A DNA stretch of 64,000 nt from Anisakis pegreffii (lineage: Eukaryota; Nematoda; Chromadorea; Rhabditida; Anisakidae): contig JAPYMA010000096.1 of NCBI GenBank assembly GCA_035041965.1, forward strand, positions 31,833 through 95,832, in the 5' to 3' direction. The translations under genes were made by a program, and so were the position numbers. Below the pieces are notes generated by a model. That model was not told where the DNA came from, ran no database searches, and saw only the letters and a program-made list of their open reading frames with translations. Numbering within the stretch: the stretch's first letter is position 1; each line of letters starts with the position of its first letter. This document shows positions 13,535 to 27,442 of the stretch, piece by piece.

Positions 13535-13774
13535 GTCGTTTTGAGGATGCAATATGCTTGCATTTCAAATGAACAAATATGCTCCAAAAATAATGACACT
13601 TCCAGAATACCGATTGTGTGGCGGACACAGGTTAACGCGTAAACTCGTAAATTGTACACCACCCCCAACCTTAAGAAGAGCCGAAAGAGACAGCCGGAGG
13701 ACACTGAGCAATTTGCCAACGAAACGAACAGCGGTTTTGATGCCTCACTGTCAGGCCAAAATTACAGTACTTGA
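13535..13774 (+). CDS. Possible downstream exons after the lectin domain
   Basis: Two plus-strand segments, 13535-13630 and 13676-13774, are bounded by good splice sites and share phase 0. The second ends at a stop and encodes a basic then polar tail (KSRKRQPEDTEQF...). They could be the 3' end of an alternative lectin transcript or a separate small exon pair. The phase of the lectin exon does not match directly, so the link is unproven. Confidence 0.25.
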
Positions 13775-16700
13775 GCAGTATCCGATGAGTTGTAGCTGTG
13801 TGATAATTTCACTTCAGTACGATTGACTTGACTGCTCGATGCGGGGGTGAGGAAGGAGGAGGAGCCTCGAAAACTGAGGAGCACCAACCCAAACCGAAAG
13901 CCAATAATCAGCCTTCGGTGGTCGTCGACTGAAAGTTGGATTGACCATCTTCGGTGGCTACGGAAAATTGAGGGCCATCGAATTTCTTAGGCCACAACCG
14001 AAACTGAAAATTGCTATTCGATTGGTGACAAGCAAAGATCGGTAATATCGTATTTTTTTCTGATTCGCACTTATATAGAGCTAAAAAATAACTACTTCAC
14101 ACTCAGTATAAGGTAGTTTACTCGCATGCATGAGAACGGAATTCCTTTGAGATATATCTACCTGTAGGTTCCTGTCGATATTCCTTTCCAGTCTTCATTC
14201 TTGCTCCAGTTCGTCACTCTCATTCCATGATCGATTGCTGAACAATTTCTTCACTCCTTTCCAGTGATGTTCACTGATATCCTCATTGCTTTGCTATTGA
14301 TCCACTGTTATCGCTTTCGTTCACTCTTCACTGACGTGACGAAGCAATCAAAAATCAAGCATAATGAAGCAAGCATCATCACATGAATACTTTGTTGGAC
14401 AAATCTAGCAATAGCTTCTGGAAAGCATACTGAGTAATTCGAGAACTGATGTTGAATATGAATATTTGGAAGGTTGAGAATACAATTATTGTTGTTTGCG
14501 AGTCAACGTTAAGCAAACTATTCTGATGGTACAGCTGTTTCCCTTCTATGGACGAGATGCAAAATGTGATGCTGAATTCGTTCTGTGATTACTTTTCACA
14601 CTCTCGCCCGGTTGTTGAAAAGACGTAATTACTGCCTAAGCTATCGCTGGAAACTAGAAAGTTCGCTTATCGTTGGTGCAATACTGATCAAATTGTCCAT
14701 ATTCTGCTGAATAGATATTCATTCGTGGCTTTTAGAGCATTTTTTCGATTTCATTCTGATTGGAACTGTTCACGTTCCCATGAGAAAATGAAAGTTTCAA
14801 TTTATGCTTGCTTTCAAAATTTTATGCTTCATATTTTAAAACTTCACTTCAGATTTTCATGATTTTAGTTCACGGTATGATTGATGAACAGAGAACAATA
14901 AAAGATTATCAACGAGGTAGCTTTTACGAAAATCATTTCACTTCAATTCGTCCAACATCATACAGTCATTTGATGAATATTCATGAAGGTTTTTGTTTCT
15001 TTAACGATGATAACCACTGAGTTCGTTCCAACAAAATTTTTCAATTTCGCACTCTGCGGTTGTTTGACACGAATAGTATTTTATTTGATTCATAGACGTC
15101 GTATGAACACTCTGCACGATCATGTACATCCACGATTACCCAGTAATGAGCACGCAGTCAACAAACAAACTGATTGTTATGACAGCGCATAAAACTTTTC
15201 GACTCATTTTGCTATTGCTCCCTCATACATGCAGTGGAAATTAATGGTATTGAATGGTTTGCGTGAATCTCTATTGGCGAAATAATTCGAGAATCCTCGT
15301 GAAATTTCGTGCCGAAGATGAAAAAGAATTCAACGATACACTCAGTTTTCGTTCAATTTCAAACTTTTATTGTAATGTTTCGTCTGAAAGCAGTCAGTTA
15401 AAAGACTGCTCATCGACATGCTATACGTATGGATGCATAGACGTTTCAATCATTTTCACATGATTGCCCATAAAATGGACATCTACACAGCGGCGATCAA
15501 TCCTCATTCAATTTTCTAATTTCTCATCTTTTATTTGTGCTGAATTAGTGGTTATCCGCGTCCATTTAATGCACATATCCGTAACATATACCACACATCG
15601 GTGAATATTGTCCGAGTGACATGTAAACACGAAATGTATTTCATACACATAGTATGTAATGTGCATATGACACATATTTTGTATGGATTATGTGTGAACG
15701 CATAGCTGAAATATAATTTCAAAATGCTCTAGCGATTGCCTATGTGCAGTGCTGTTGAAAGCTTAACTTGCTCTGCTTCTTCATCATCTGAAGTGTCGTT
15801 TTTGTGAATGAGCATAAAACATAAAATCGATGCGCAACATCCTTCGACCAGCAGCGCAGCAACCAACCGACAAGCATCAGAGCAGCCAACTAACCAAACA
15901 TTCAATCCACATCCCATCCCTCAGCAGCCATTAAGAAGTCCCGCTCGTTCGTTCCTCCATTCATTTCTCCGAACCAGCAACGCTCTCGCAATGCTCATTA
16001 CTCATTTACAACTGCACTACAACATATTTCGTTGATATAGTTTATCACCTCTGCAAAATGATTTGTGCGTTCGCATACTAAATAAACGCCGATGAATGCC
16101 GCCGTATACAAATAAACCGTTCATTTAACACATTCATTCTCTTCACTGGCGATGCGAAAATTTATTTCAAGCACATGATACTGCGATGAATTTGTTGAAC
16201 GCAATTAATGGTTTTGTTGCGTCGAGTTGATGGCCGCCGACTCGGTGATGTCTAGCAATAAGAGAAATTTTAATTAACATCACAGTGCATTGTTTTTTTT
16301 CCCCATTTCTAGTACTCATCCAGTTGTTGAGCATTATTTTTGACAGTTCTCGACAATGAGAAATTACTCAGAAGAGCGTCGTGCATTTTGAATTCAACAA
16401 ACGCAAAATGGAGAGTAGTGATGCAAAAAGTGTTCGTCAATAATTCAATCGTCAAATACATCCATGTTTCATTTGCTACTTGTCGGTTCTTTTCGTTTTG
16501 ATTCCGCTCACTTCGCGCTCTCACAAATTCTCATTCTATCATTTTCTTTCCTCCACACAATCGCAAAAGCCGTTGTTGAAATTCAAGAGCAGCAAAAAAA
16601 AGATACAGCGCTGCGCTGTTAAAATTCGCAAATTCACGAAATGTTTTTGTTTTCATTGTTTCATTGTTCAGTCGACGATGAATTCTGAATGCAAACGAAA

Positions 16701-18440
16701 CGCTAGTTGTCCCAATAAATCTTGAGGTGCTCAAATATTTCATTACGAAGAAAAATTTGTCCAGATTATATTCTCGAATTGAGTCATTCTTCCGTCTGCC
16801 GTCGTCGATCACTAACATTCTTATCATCCGTCTCGTTGCGGAAACTGCGCCAATGCGGAAACTCTTCCGGTACATGACGTATTGTTGTTTCAAATTTCCC
16901 ATTTCAGTTTTTTCACGAATATTTCCGTCTTTCCAGCGAGTGATTCTTCAGTTCAAATCATCGTTGATTGTTTTATTCCGTTTTGATCGTGATCACGTAA
17001 TTTTAAGATCAATCAGAATCATTCATCATATGACGAAGAAAACACATCACAAAAGCCATTTCCTGCTGAAATATCTCTTACCTGTCGAAAGTGCCATGGT
17101 CCGAAATTTTCTTCGGGAATAAGGTGCTGTCGATAAGTAAAGAAATGAATTGATGTAAAATCGGTCAGATATGTAATCGACCTAATGAACGAGAATGTGC
17201 GTGAGAAGAACCGATCGGATCATCGCATCAATATCTAATCACCGAATCGCATAAAGGCAATCGACCTTTCTGAAAGTCACGCATCGCTGACTAAATGTCG
17301 ACTGGTACAGCTGCACATCCGCTCTTCTCGTCATTGAAATATCTTTTTTTGTTTGACTGATTCTATATTTATTCATATTTCATATTACTCTCTGCTCGTA
17401 TTCGTTTAAATTTATGTGCACATACATATCTAGTTTTTTCCGAGCAGCATTCGTAAATGTTATTGTGGAATACAAAACACCACAGAATCACTTTGCATTT
17501 AATTGTCTTTTCTTTCTACGCAATATATTTATTTCCTTCCAACATAAAGCCTGAATCAACAAATGAATATTACAAAGACTCAATGAAATTTCACATTCTT
17601 TCGCTCTGCAGTTGAAATTGTGTTTACGAGTTTTTGCGTGATGATTCAAATTGGGTTGAATTTTGAGTTGATTCGTTCATTGAACTTGTCGTTGATCAGC
17701 GACACTTCACCAGTGGGCGATTTATTTGTCAAAGAACTTTTGAGAAGTTTCTGAAGTTGGGATTTTTTCGTTTTTGGAATTTTAAATTGTGTTTAAGTCG
17801 GTTTGTACACGAGCGCTTCATTGTTTTAATAACGCATACGAAAGACGGCGGACACGAAGTACTTACATGCAGCAAAGTATCATTTAAAGTCGGTTTGTAA
17901 AGCGATTTAAACTTGCTTGTATTAGATAAAACAGTCTGTGTGATACACTCTCTTATAACTCGTTTTGTTTTCACTACAACTTAATGCAGTGTCTATCGCC
18001 AATTCGACGTCATTTGAGTGCATATCTATTTCTCGTTCATGATTACTCACCAGCAATCTATGCAAGCTAGTGGGCAACAGGTGAGTAGTGTGTGCGATAA
18101 AATCATATTTGGAGACATATCTAAAATCAGCTCCCTCCTGCTGTGTCATCGAAATTCATTTCTAGGCCACGTGATACACTAGTTAATCAGACACTGTGAG
18201 AGAAATGAAAGCAGTTTGACGGAAAGGCGATTTTCGTGCTAGCGACTTCACCGACGAACAACATTAAAAAGCAATGATGCGTTGAATTCGTGTTGAACAA
18301 AATGTGATGTAATAATGAATGTTTGCTTATATTTCAGATGCTACTGAACAAAGTTGAATTATAACATCGTTATTATTCTTATTATTATTTTCATTGAATG
18401 AGGAGTACTTTAACATTTTTTCGATATTATTGTCAGTATT
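13775..18440. other. Non-coding or unresolved region
   Basis: No gene could be supported over 4.7 kb. The patch at 13850-14040 is GC-richer and contains repeated CTTCGGTGG and AACCGAAA words. Possible exon-like frames occur at 14873-15190 (plus), and frames of 123-131 codons occur on both strands at 16530-17120. Neither shows a recognisable family, and frames this long are expected by chance in 64 kb. Confidence 0.45.
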
Positions 18441-21400
18441 ATGGATGGATTCAATTCAGTGATACAGCGGCGATATAATAATATTTTTGAAGTACATTTC
18501 CGTACAAGGCCCTCTCCTCACCTTCGATATTACAATATCAGTTGTTCCATAATATCAGTTTTCTTTTTCTTCAATATCATTTCAATTTGTTACACACTTC
18601 CATGCTCATATCAGGTAATTTTGATTCATTTTTGTCTGTTTCATGCAATTATTTCACTCGGTTACATCTCACGTATTAAATATGAAAGTGCATAAATAAT
18701 CGTGTTACTATTTTGGTAGCGTTTCGTACCATTGTAAAATCGCTCAACTTTATGATTGTATGCAGTTGTATTTTCATGAATCTTCACAACGAATGAAAAA
18801 AATTCTGCATGAATGAATTATTGCAGCAACTTGATCGGTGTGTTAAAACCGAGAAAAAACAAGCACTGCAAACCAAGTTGTATTCGTTCTTGGAAAATGC
18901 TGCGAATTTTTAGGTGCCCGATGTAGATGATATTGTTTTTGATGTACCACTTGAAAATGAACATCCGCTGAAGCGACAGGCCCGGCAAACGAATTTATCT
19001 TCAGAATATCAGCCATTGAGGATTCATTTGCATTATGACAATGGAAGCATATCGTTGTTAGTATTATCATTATTAGCTACTCGTTTTCATCAGTTCAGCA
19101 TTCAATTCGTGCCTATTGAGCTGATTTATCTGAATATGTTCAGCAATATAATATTTATGATTCCGTAATTGATTTCATCACATTTAGTTACATTCGCAGG
19201 AGCATCATTCATGTCAATACTAACATTCTCAATAGACCATAAATTATCATTCTTTTCAGACTCTCTGCGGAGCTGCAATCATTCGTCAGTGTGAGTCGTT
19301 CGTTGATTTTTTGATCTTTCAGCCTTTTGTGAGAATTTTAAACAATTTCTCATCAAATTGAAACGATTTATTTGTGTTCATAAATTTGTTTCAATTACCG
19401 AACTATATTTACATTCTTCGCCAATAAATTAATTTCCTTCTTCTTCTGCTCACCTTCCTTTTATTAACCCATCATTGATTGATTACTCTTATTTATCTGA
19501 GCGTGTCAAGTCAACCGATAACCCATCTTTGGAGTCAAGCCCATATCATTTACTTCCCGTTAAATTTCAAGCCAAGCAAAATATTTTATCAAATACAACT
19601 GCATTTTATTGATCAATATCAGCAACACAACCATATGGTGTGTTGCTGATATTTTTGACCATATGGTCGTCAATTGTTATCCGCCGTGTGATTGATCACA
19701 TGAGTGACTACTAACTAACTGATAGCAGGAGTTTATTCCTTTTCCTTGTCAATAATAGCATCATCACTGCATTATCAACAATATCAGTTATCACTGCTGT
19801 TATAAACTATTACTGTCACCATTCCGATCAAGACTAAATCAGTGAATTGCAGACATCCTTACTGCCAGATGCAGTCGGCTATTGGACTAGTGCTTTGTCA
19901 GTGCGTCGCAAAAATGCACCCATACGGCTGAACAGGTGCTGCATAATTTATGATGTGTTTACCAAACGTGAATGACAATACATTCATGTGGACAATTTAA
20001 CACTGCGCACTTGTTCATCGTTGAAATACTTCTTTTTTTGTCACAAAAATAAGTTTCAAGGTGATTCTAATCGAAAAGCATTCATAATTTAATATTATGA
20101 ATAATGATTTAATTCAGAAAGTGTCTGTCGAATCATTATTACATAAGAGCAAATGAAAAGAGTCAGCATCAGTCTTGTGTGATGGGGTGTAAAAGGAAGA
20201 CAACGTGTGGTGAGATCGTTGTGCCCGAAGAGCATTTATTCGTACGTATTACATTTTGTAATATTTCGTTTTCTTTTCCATTCGCCATGATGAATAATGA
20301 ATTGATATTGGTATGAACATGGTTGAAGTAATATTGTTTCACTCTGATTTCGAATTAAGTATCGTAGAATGTATATAGCGAAACGAATGAAATTAAACAT
20401 TATTTCAGCAATGCAGATATTGCTCATCACCAAATCCGTACAACTGTATCGCGTCAGGCCCAAATGATGGACCAGGTGTTGAGAATGCTGACTTCTTATT
20501 GTATGTATCCGCCGTATTATCAGACAGGTGTAAAAACATCGATACGGTTGCTTATGCTGCACACTGTCAACAAGAAGCTGATTTTGATAGGTGAATATAG
20601 CAGCATATTTATAAAACATTTGTGCATCTTAACTGATTACAGTATTCATAATAATAATAATAATAGTGCTAATGAGGATGTGACTCTTAAATCTGCCTAT
20701 CAAATTGTTATTGTTGAATCGATTGTAAACAGAGCATCGCTCATTTTGAATGTTTTTGTTCAGCAACGAAACTAAGCACCAATTTCAGTAATTTTTGACG
20801 CATGTTCAACTATTCAAAAGCTATAATATTAAAAAAAAACTCGCAGTCAACACTAAGCTATCTTCAGACCAATAGCTGGTCATGTCAACCTATGTCCAAA
20901 TGCACTATCGACACAAACACACGATCAAGAAGTACTTCTCTCTACAGTTAAACATGAAATTCTACATGCACTCGGATTTTCGGCTGGTCTTTATGCGTTT
21001 TTCCGTGACGACAACGGTAACCCCAGAACTAAGCGGTTTGTTCCACAGCATTTCGTAGTTTGTGTTATACAGCTATCAAAATGCATTTTTCTTGAGAATT
21101 CGGCAGAATATATTCGAACAATGCGTTGCTCAGTTCTGAACTACTCGTTTACTTTGATACTTCTAAAGGTACAATTGCATTAGCTAATTTTAGCAATCGA
21201 TACAACAAGCCACTATCACTGAATCGTGAACGAGGTTATTATGATTGGGATTCGAATACCGTTAAAACAATCATGCGAGATGACTGGTGGACTGCTGATG
21301 GCATTGTAATCCCATTATTAGAAGCATTCATTCAATTACTTTCTGAACTATTTCCAAATTTCATTCAGTGTAGTCTCGATACAGTACACCACCTTAGAGT

Positions 21401-24400
21401 ATGGCACTTCCGTTTCTGTTTTTCATTAGAATAAACAACCACCATCCAAATATTTTCACTCGTTTCGTATCGCTCAGTTTCTAATACATTCCAAATTTGC
21501 TCAGTCTCTCAATCGTTCCTCCCCTCGCTTGAATTCGTATCAAGCGCGACCGCTGTGTGTCTCTAAATCAGGTCTAAAAATTTTCACATAAATAAATGCT
21601 CGATATTATGATAGCATGAACTTAGAGCACTTTTATCATATTGGAAATGATTATTTATTATCAGGCAATAGATGAAATATTCCTCTCAGAATGAGGACAT
21701 GAATTTAGAGATGAACGTTTGGATGGGTTTAGAGATGAACGCATAGAAACGGAGACTGTTATTCTGATATCATTAAGAGATTCGCTAGATGAAACATATG
21801 CAGCAGCATATTTCAGGTGTCTCATCCAGTACATATGATGGTGACACCAAGGGTGATGCAAGAAGTAAGAAGGCATTTCAATTGTGATCATTTGGAGGGT
21901 GCTGAACTGGAGAATCAAGGTGGTGATGGAACTGCTTTCACTCATTGGGAGAAGAGACTTTTCGAGGTTTAGTGATGTCTTCGAATTCGTTGCTGGTTTT
22001 CTGTTGAATTCGTTGCTGAGACTCATTATTATCGCGGAAATCCTCCAAATTCCTGTTCCGATCACATCAAGAAACTCGCCTCAACTATGGGACAGTTTAT
22101 CCGATAAATGCAATGTTTTGCGCTAGAAAATTCTTCAATTTTATTGAATTCAGTTCTTTATTCCTTGTCGTGAATTCCTTCAATAAATTCAGCTTGGCGT
22201 CACTTTGAGGATATCCTTTTATATTATTCGCCTGAGATGAATTGCAATTTTATCATTGTGCTGCTTAAGCATTTTATGTTGCTGCCTAAAACCGATTGAA
22301 TCAATGCAATTCTTCAAATGATACTCATTGGATAAAGAGTATCATTGATAGAATGCGACCGCGGTTCATTTCATTCACTGCTTTTGTGAACATGTTCTTA
22401 TTGAGTTGAGTTATGCAATCCATTTGAAGATTTTGATTCACATTTCGAACCAGAAGCTAATAGTCAATTTTTACTTTAAGCTGTTTTTGGTATTTTATTT
22501 ATGAAATTGGTTTTTGGAATAATGGAAGTGAATCGATTGACTGGATGTGTAATGTGCGTAGAAAAAGCCTCTTAGAGGAGAAAGGATATCGAACCTCAAA
22601 ATGAGCCATGCGAGTAGCGCAGTGAAAGCTTCAGTGGTAGTTTCCATCAGCAATAGTCGCTTTGTGTTGGGGGAACTTACTGCATCCATTCTGTTATTCA
22701 TCATTTCGTGTTTTGTACATCTTCGATGTTGATTGCGATCGCTCTAGGAATAATCAAAACAACATCAATTGCTATGCTCACAGCAGAGATAATGAGGATA
22801 AATGATCATTTCAGAACGAAGCAATGACTGGCACGCACACACAAAATCCAGTCTATTCTCGCCTAACACTCGCTCTTCTTGAAGACAGTGGATGGTATCG
22901 TGCTAACTATAGGTTAATTCATGCATTTTTTCATAAAGCCTGCCTTGTTCCGCATATTTCTGACGTTGTTCAGATGAGTACATCAAATTTTTAGTTCCTC
23001 TTGTATTCCACAATATTCGTACAGAAATCGAGACTGTTCGATGTGCAGATAGTTTTGGTAATAATAATGATAATAATAATAGTGATTATTATCATTACTT
23101 TCATCATTGTTATTGTTGTTATTATTATTGTTATGATTATTATTTATTATTATTGTTGTTATTATTATTATTGTTGTTATTATTATTTTACTATTATTAC
23201 GCAATAAATGCTAAGAATCTCATCAATCTCTAAATGCTTCACCACGGATCCAAACATTAACGCCGAACATTTATCCTTGCTTTCAGTGTTGCCGAGAACC
23301 TGCATTGGGGCAAAGGTCTGGGGTGTGAGTTCGCGCAAAAAAGTTGCGGTGAATGGATTAATAAACGATCAGCAAGGTTGTTTGTTACAATTTAGTATAT
23401 TCTTCGATTCGTTCTCTGAATTCAGCTCTTAGATAAAAACGAAATCTCTCAGAAATCGTCAGTTGTGTCATTCAGATGATGTTTCAACTTTTAAACAGAG
23501 GATGAAATCACTCTTGATAGAGCTGTGCAAGTGTGATAAATCAAGTTAATGTTGCTGACAGTAATAAGGATAGCAATCGTAAGATTAACGAAGATATTGA
23601 TAATAAGATCAGTGCTGTCTATAGGTCAGAATCCATATTTCCGTATTGCAACGAGATAAAGCACGATGGTAAGCGATCACTGGCAACGACACGTTGTACG
23701 GCTCAGCGAGACTCATTGGCACTTTGTAATCTGGTATTATCTAACGTTTCACTTAGAGCACTTTAATCCACTATTACATCCTCCACTCTTTGCGTGTTCA
23801 CTTATGACGACTATGCAATGCTCATAAACAATCTCTCGCATTACCGTTTTATCTTAAGACATTGCGAACGTTCAGATTCCTTATCGAGAAATTCTTCCGA
23901 AAGACTATCAGAATTTCGAGAAGCTCGAAGGCGTGCAAGCTGCTGGAGTTAAGCATTATGGTGGATCAGTGGAACTTGCCGATTTTTGCCCATATAATCA
24001 AGTGAGTAATGTTTTTGCATTTGCATAACTGTATCGAACGGGCACAGATCATGCAATAATATCACTCTACGTATCTGAGAATTCTGAAATCGAAACAATT
24101 CATCTCTCTAAATGCAGATTGAATAGAAACATCGTAACGGTGGGAGTAGCGGTATTAATGACGATGGATAGTAATGATAATAAATATCAGTGATGGGCGC
24201 GCTACTGACAAAATTAGCATCCACTGTCGCTAATTAGCCAACAAAATATTTTTGTTCTACTAAAAATAATGCGCAAGTAGCGACGCTAATGGCTAGTATT
24301 CGCTTAAACGCTACTTTCGAATGTTTTTTTTTGAAATTTGCAATCGCTCTGCTGACTTGTTTGAAAAGAAACTTCATTGAGCCATTAAACAGCTGGAAAT

Positions 24401-26192
24401 TTTTATTTGATAATTCAACAAAAAATCAACTTTAAATACGACTCATTGATACAACAAAGTCAGCAATAAAAATGTAACCAATGACGACACAATTCAACGA
24501 CACAAAAAATGGGACTGCTAGCAGCTCACATTACACCTTTACATTCTATTTTAAAATGATCAACACCCCAAGCATTTCATCTAGGAGTCTGCATCGGAGA
24601 TATTTTTTTCAATGACATGCCCATCACTTTGCTAACAGTAGAGTTAATGATATCAGCAATAATGACATTATCAGTAATAATAATAATAGTGGTAATCCTA
24701 ATAGTAATAATGACATGATAGCAATAATGATACAACTGGTAATGGAGATAATAAAAATAACGATACTGATAACAATGAAGGAATTCGAGTGGAAAGGGTC
24801 GTCGACGATGTCGAATTCGAATTCGAGTGCACCGAAACGTCGCGACAGTCGTTGTGAAATAGAGGGCAATATAGCGACATCGGATGAAACGAATTCCATT
24901 CTGGAACTATACGGCAGTCAATCGGGCTGTTTCGATCTGGCCACTGCGTGGACTGAACGCAAGTGCTCGCGGATTCGCACGTTCATTCAGTACATGGCTG
25001 GGTGTTATCAGGTTAATGCATCCTTTTGTGCATTTCAGCATTCGTGATCATCTTCTGCTTAACATGTCTATGAAAGAGGCCGCCGGCTGCACATGCCGAG
25101 GCTGCCTTCTGTTTTCGACTCCATCTCAGCCTGAGATTTGCCTTGGAGCTGATTGTGAGGCCCACCTCGAGCTCACACTCAAACCTGAGCCGCAACACTG
25201 AGCCTCAGCCAGTGTTCACGCTGACGCTTGCAGTGCTGTCACCTTTCGTAAACAACTGAACTATAAAATCACCGCATTTACACCTTCATTCTTTAACCTA
25301 TCTCTTCGTTTCATCAATTAACAAAGCGGTTAGAAGATGTTTCCTGCTAAGCTCTTGGATGTTATTTGAAGCGATAATATCGTTTGGTTGATTACATATG
25401 CGATAATTATTCATTGTTATTCAGTTCGCATGTCATGACGGTCTCCTTCATGTTGGTGTTTATAACGGTACCACGCTGTATCCCTGCTATCACCCCGGTC
25501 AATTTGTTCATATCAAAAAAGTTCGTTTTTAGAAACGCATTACGAGCATGTCATCCTTACTAACCGTTCATTACTTTTGGTTTCTGAAACTCGATTTTCA
25601 CCTTCCATTGCGATTATTATTCATTTGAAACTCATCAATGAAATATTCTAATGAAAGAAAAGCTGAGTCATCTTTTTTGCAATTTTTGTTGCAATTTGCG
25701 ATGAATGAGCATGAATGGTTCAGTATTCTTTTCGTTAAAATATTCTTCTTATTTGCCATACCAAATTTTTAAAAAAAGTGGACGTTCTCACGTTGAAATT
25801 GGATCGAAAACAAGAATTTAGATACGAAAAAATAAAAGAATGGAAAATGAGCTCCGAAAATCGGAAAATATCGGCGAAAATTGTTATCATTCGATAATTA
25901 TCTTCTTCGTAGTTGATAAAAGAGTGACCTTTCAATGCTTTTCACATAACAGATTGTGAATGGTTGGCTACGTGAAGGTGTCATTATATGTCCGTCATGT
26001 GCAGACTTCTGCACACCTGAATTGTTTCCTGCTGACGATAAATACGGCGAATGTCTAGCGCCGATTCAGTTACCGAACGACACTCACATCGGTGATGAAC
26101 CAATCAAGGAGCCGTGTTCGGCATTCAAAATCTCTACGAACAGTCTATTGTATATTCTCGTTGTGCTTGTAATCATATCAGTCAACCAATGA
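18441..26192 (+). CDS. LMLN homologue: Leishmanolysin-like (invadolysin) M8 metalloprotease
   Basis: Sixteen in-phase exons give a complete 717-residue protein: 18441-18614, 18914-19053, 19260-19290, 19853-19935, 20118-20241, 20409-20590, 20868-21035, 21194-21305, 21817-21966, 22815-22912, 23287-23376, 23625-23733, 23876-24001, 24781-25011, 25425-25520 and 25953-26192. An N-terminal hydrophobic segment (about residues 36-52) acts as signal or anchor. The zinc site is intact: HEILH at about 274-278, third ligand in FTHWEKR (His 381), and the Met-turn in NEAMTG (Met 392). The Cys pattern follows animal invadolysins (human about 655-692 residues), including [18 protein letters not shown]-type [12 protein letters not shown] and [13 protein letters not shown]. 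The C-terminus ends in [16 protein letters not shown], which fits a GPI-anchor signal. The family cleaves peptides at the cell surface or in vesicles and is linked to cell migration and division. All junctions are GT-AG. Confidence 0.95.
19615..19668. repeat. Near-perfect hairpin plus adjacent 12-bp palindrome
   Basis: Within intron 3 of the M8 protease gene, AATATCAGCAACAC (19615-19628) pairs perfectly with GTGTTGCTGATATT (19640-19653). The 11-nt centre contains the palindrome ACCATATGGT, so pairing can continue through the loop with one bulged A. Three bases on lies GACCATATGGTC (19657-19668), a perfect 12-bp palindrome that repeats the same CCATATGG core. Confidence 0.92.
23059..23198. repeat. 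ATT/AAT-rich imperfect microsatellite
   Basis: About 140 bp of imperfect AAT, ATT, TGTT and ATTATC units, switching from AAT-type to ATT-type on the plus strand, inside intron 10 of the M8 protease gene. Open frames on both strands here are artefacts of the repeat. Confidence 0.9.
24646..24776. repeat. AAT-rich imperfect microsatellite
   Basis: Imperfect AATAAT, AATAGT and AATGAT units lie just upstream of exon 14 of the M8 protease gene. They crowd the acceptor, which is AATGAAG rather than a pyrimidine-rich TTTCAG. Confidence 0.8.
25075..25245 (-). repeat. GC-rich dispersed repeat copy in protease intron 14
   Basis: A GC-rich island with repeated CTGAGGC and CTCAGG words. Its minus strand matches 29215-29420 over about 75 bp with roughly 60-65% identity by eye, anchored by CTGCAAGCGTCAGCGTGAA versus CTGCAAGCGTTAGCTTGAA. 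It lies in an intron and is antisense to the host gene if the 29.2 kb copy is taken as plus. Confidence 0.5.
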
Positions 26193-27442
26193 CGTCTTTC
26201 GTCTTTGCCACTGACTACACGATGATATTGAATTCGGCGTTGAATTTATTTTACATGTGTGTGTGTATCAGTGATTATTTATCAATCAATTCGTATACAT
26301 TCGACAATTTTATACGGGTTTCGTTCTTCGTAATTGCTTAATCTCTGTTTGTTCAATGCTGATAACTGCGACTCGTTCATAATACGTAACAAATGACAGT
26401 AGTCTCGTTGCATGTTTTTCATATCATTTCTTTTGTGCAGCAGCATTTCTTACTCGTTTGATCTGTTTTATGTGCAGCTGATACAAAGCCTGATCGCTGC
26501 TTCGTCATTCCCAGTGATAATTTCGTTCCATCGGCTGTGATATAAGCTATTGTGTGATAAAACTTGATACTCTTTTTTATTCATTCATTGTTACTTTACT
26601 TTACCTGCATTGAAACTGTGCTAACAAATAAGAATTTTCAATATTCAAACTCTTGTCATTATGAAAGAATAACACTTATGAAAGGGGTATGTATGGCAAC
26701 TGAATACCTAAAAATTTATGAAAATCGTAAAAATATGAAATATATGCACACTCTCCATAGTTATAACTTGATAAGCCTCTAGAAATACAACGAAATAGAA
26801 ATGTGATAAAAAACAGTTTATTTGATCACATTCGTTTAATCACATCAACTCCATTTGAAACTCATTCAAAATAAAGACTCAAATGGATTTAGTTCAGCAA
26901 AACGTTTATGAATCCTTAAGGAGATCCATTTTTCCTACGACGACTAATAGCGGAAAGGAACACAATTTCCAATTCATTTTCAATAAATTAGTATTGCACA
27001 ACAAAAAGCCATCGCTGTGAATGGAAGGAGTGATTATTGATTTGGCAAAGAAAATGCATTAGACTAAACAGAAATAAATAAGGTCACCGGAATATTATCC
27101 ACAGATAAAAGATGTGTTGTACTCATCGATCTGCTGACCTATAGTTTGTGATGCTGAATATGATAAGTTAATAAAGAAAGCAAGATCACAATGGACATAA
27201 TGACATGAGAACAACGCACGCCAAGAACGAGGTAAACGTTCAGTAAGTTGTGATTTCTGAACGGAGTCAGAAACAGAATGAATAATTGAAAATCTTTCTA
27301 TAAACTATGACAACATGAATACACACACACAAACGATTGTTAACATGAACAAATATTCCATGAACTACGTGGTTCATGTTCGTTCTTCTTGACCCAAACG
27401 ACGAATAACCATTCAGTTTCAAGCTAAACTCTCAGGCATTCC
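26193..27442. other. Convergent intergenic spacer (protease / PEX12)
   Basis: 3' flanks of the plus-strand protease and minus-strand PEX12. AT-rich, with only short frames and no recognised feature. Both 3' UTRs must lie here. Confidence 0.6.

Noticed and set aside
16531..17122. Overlapping 123- and 131-codon frames on opposite strands
   Set aside because: Neither has a domain, a signal peptide or phase-linked neighbours, and both strands being open points to base composition.
21661..22065. 134-codon minus-strand frame
   Set aside because: It is the shadow of exon 9 of the M8 protease, which reads in phase on plus with clear family similarity.
22983..23207. Frames coding runs of Ile, Asn and Tyr on both strands
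   Set aside because: Artefacts of the ATT/AAT microsatellite inside a protease intron.
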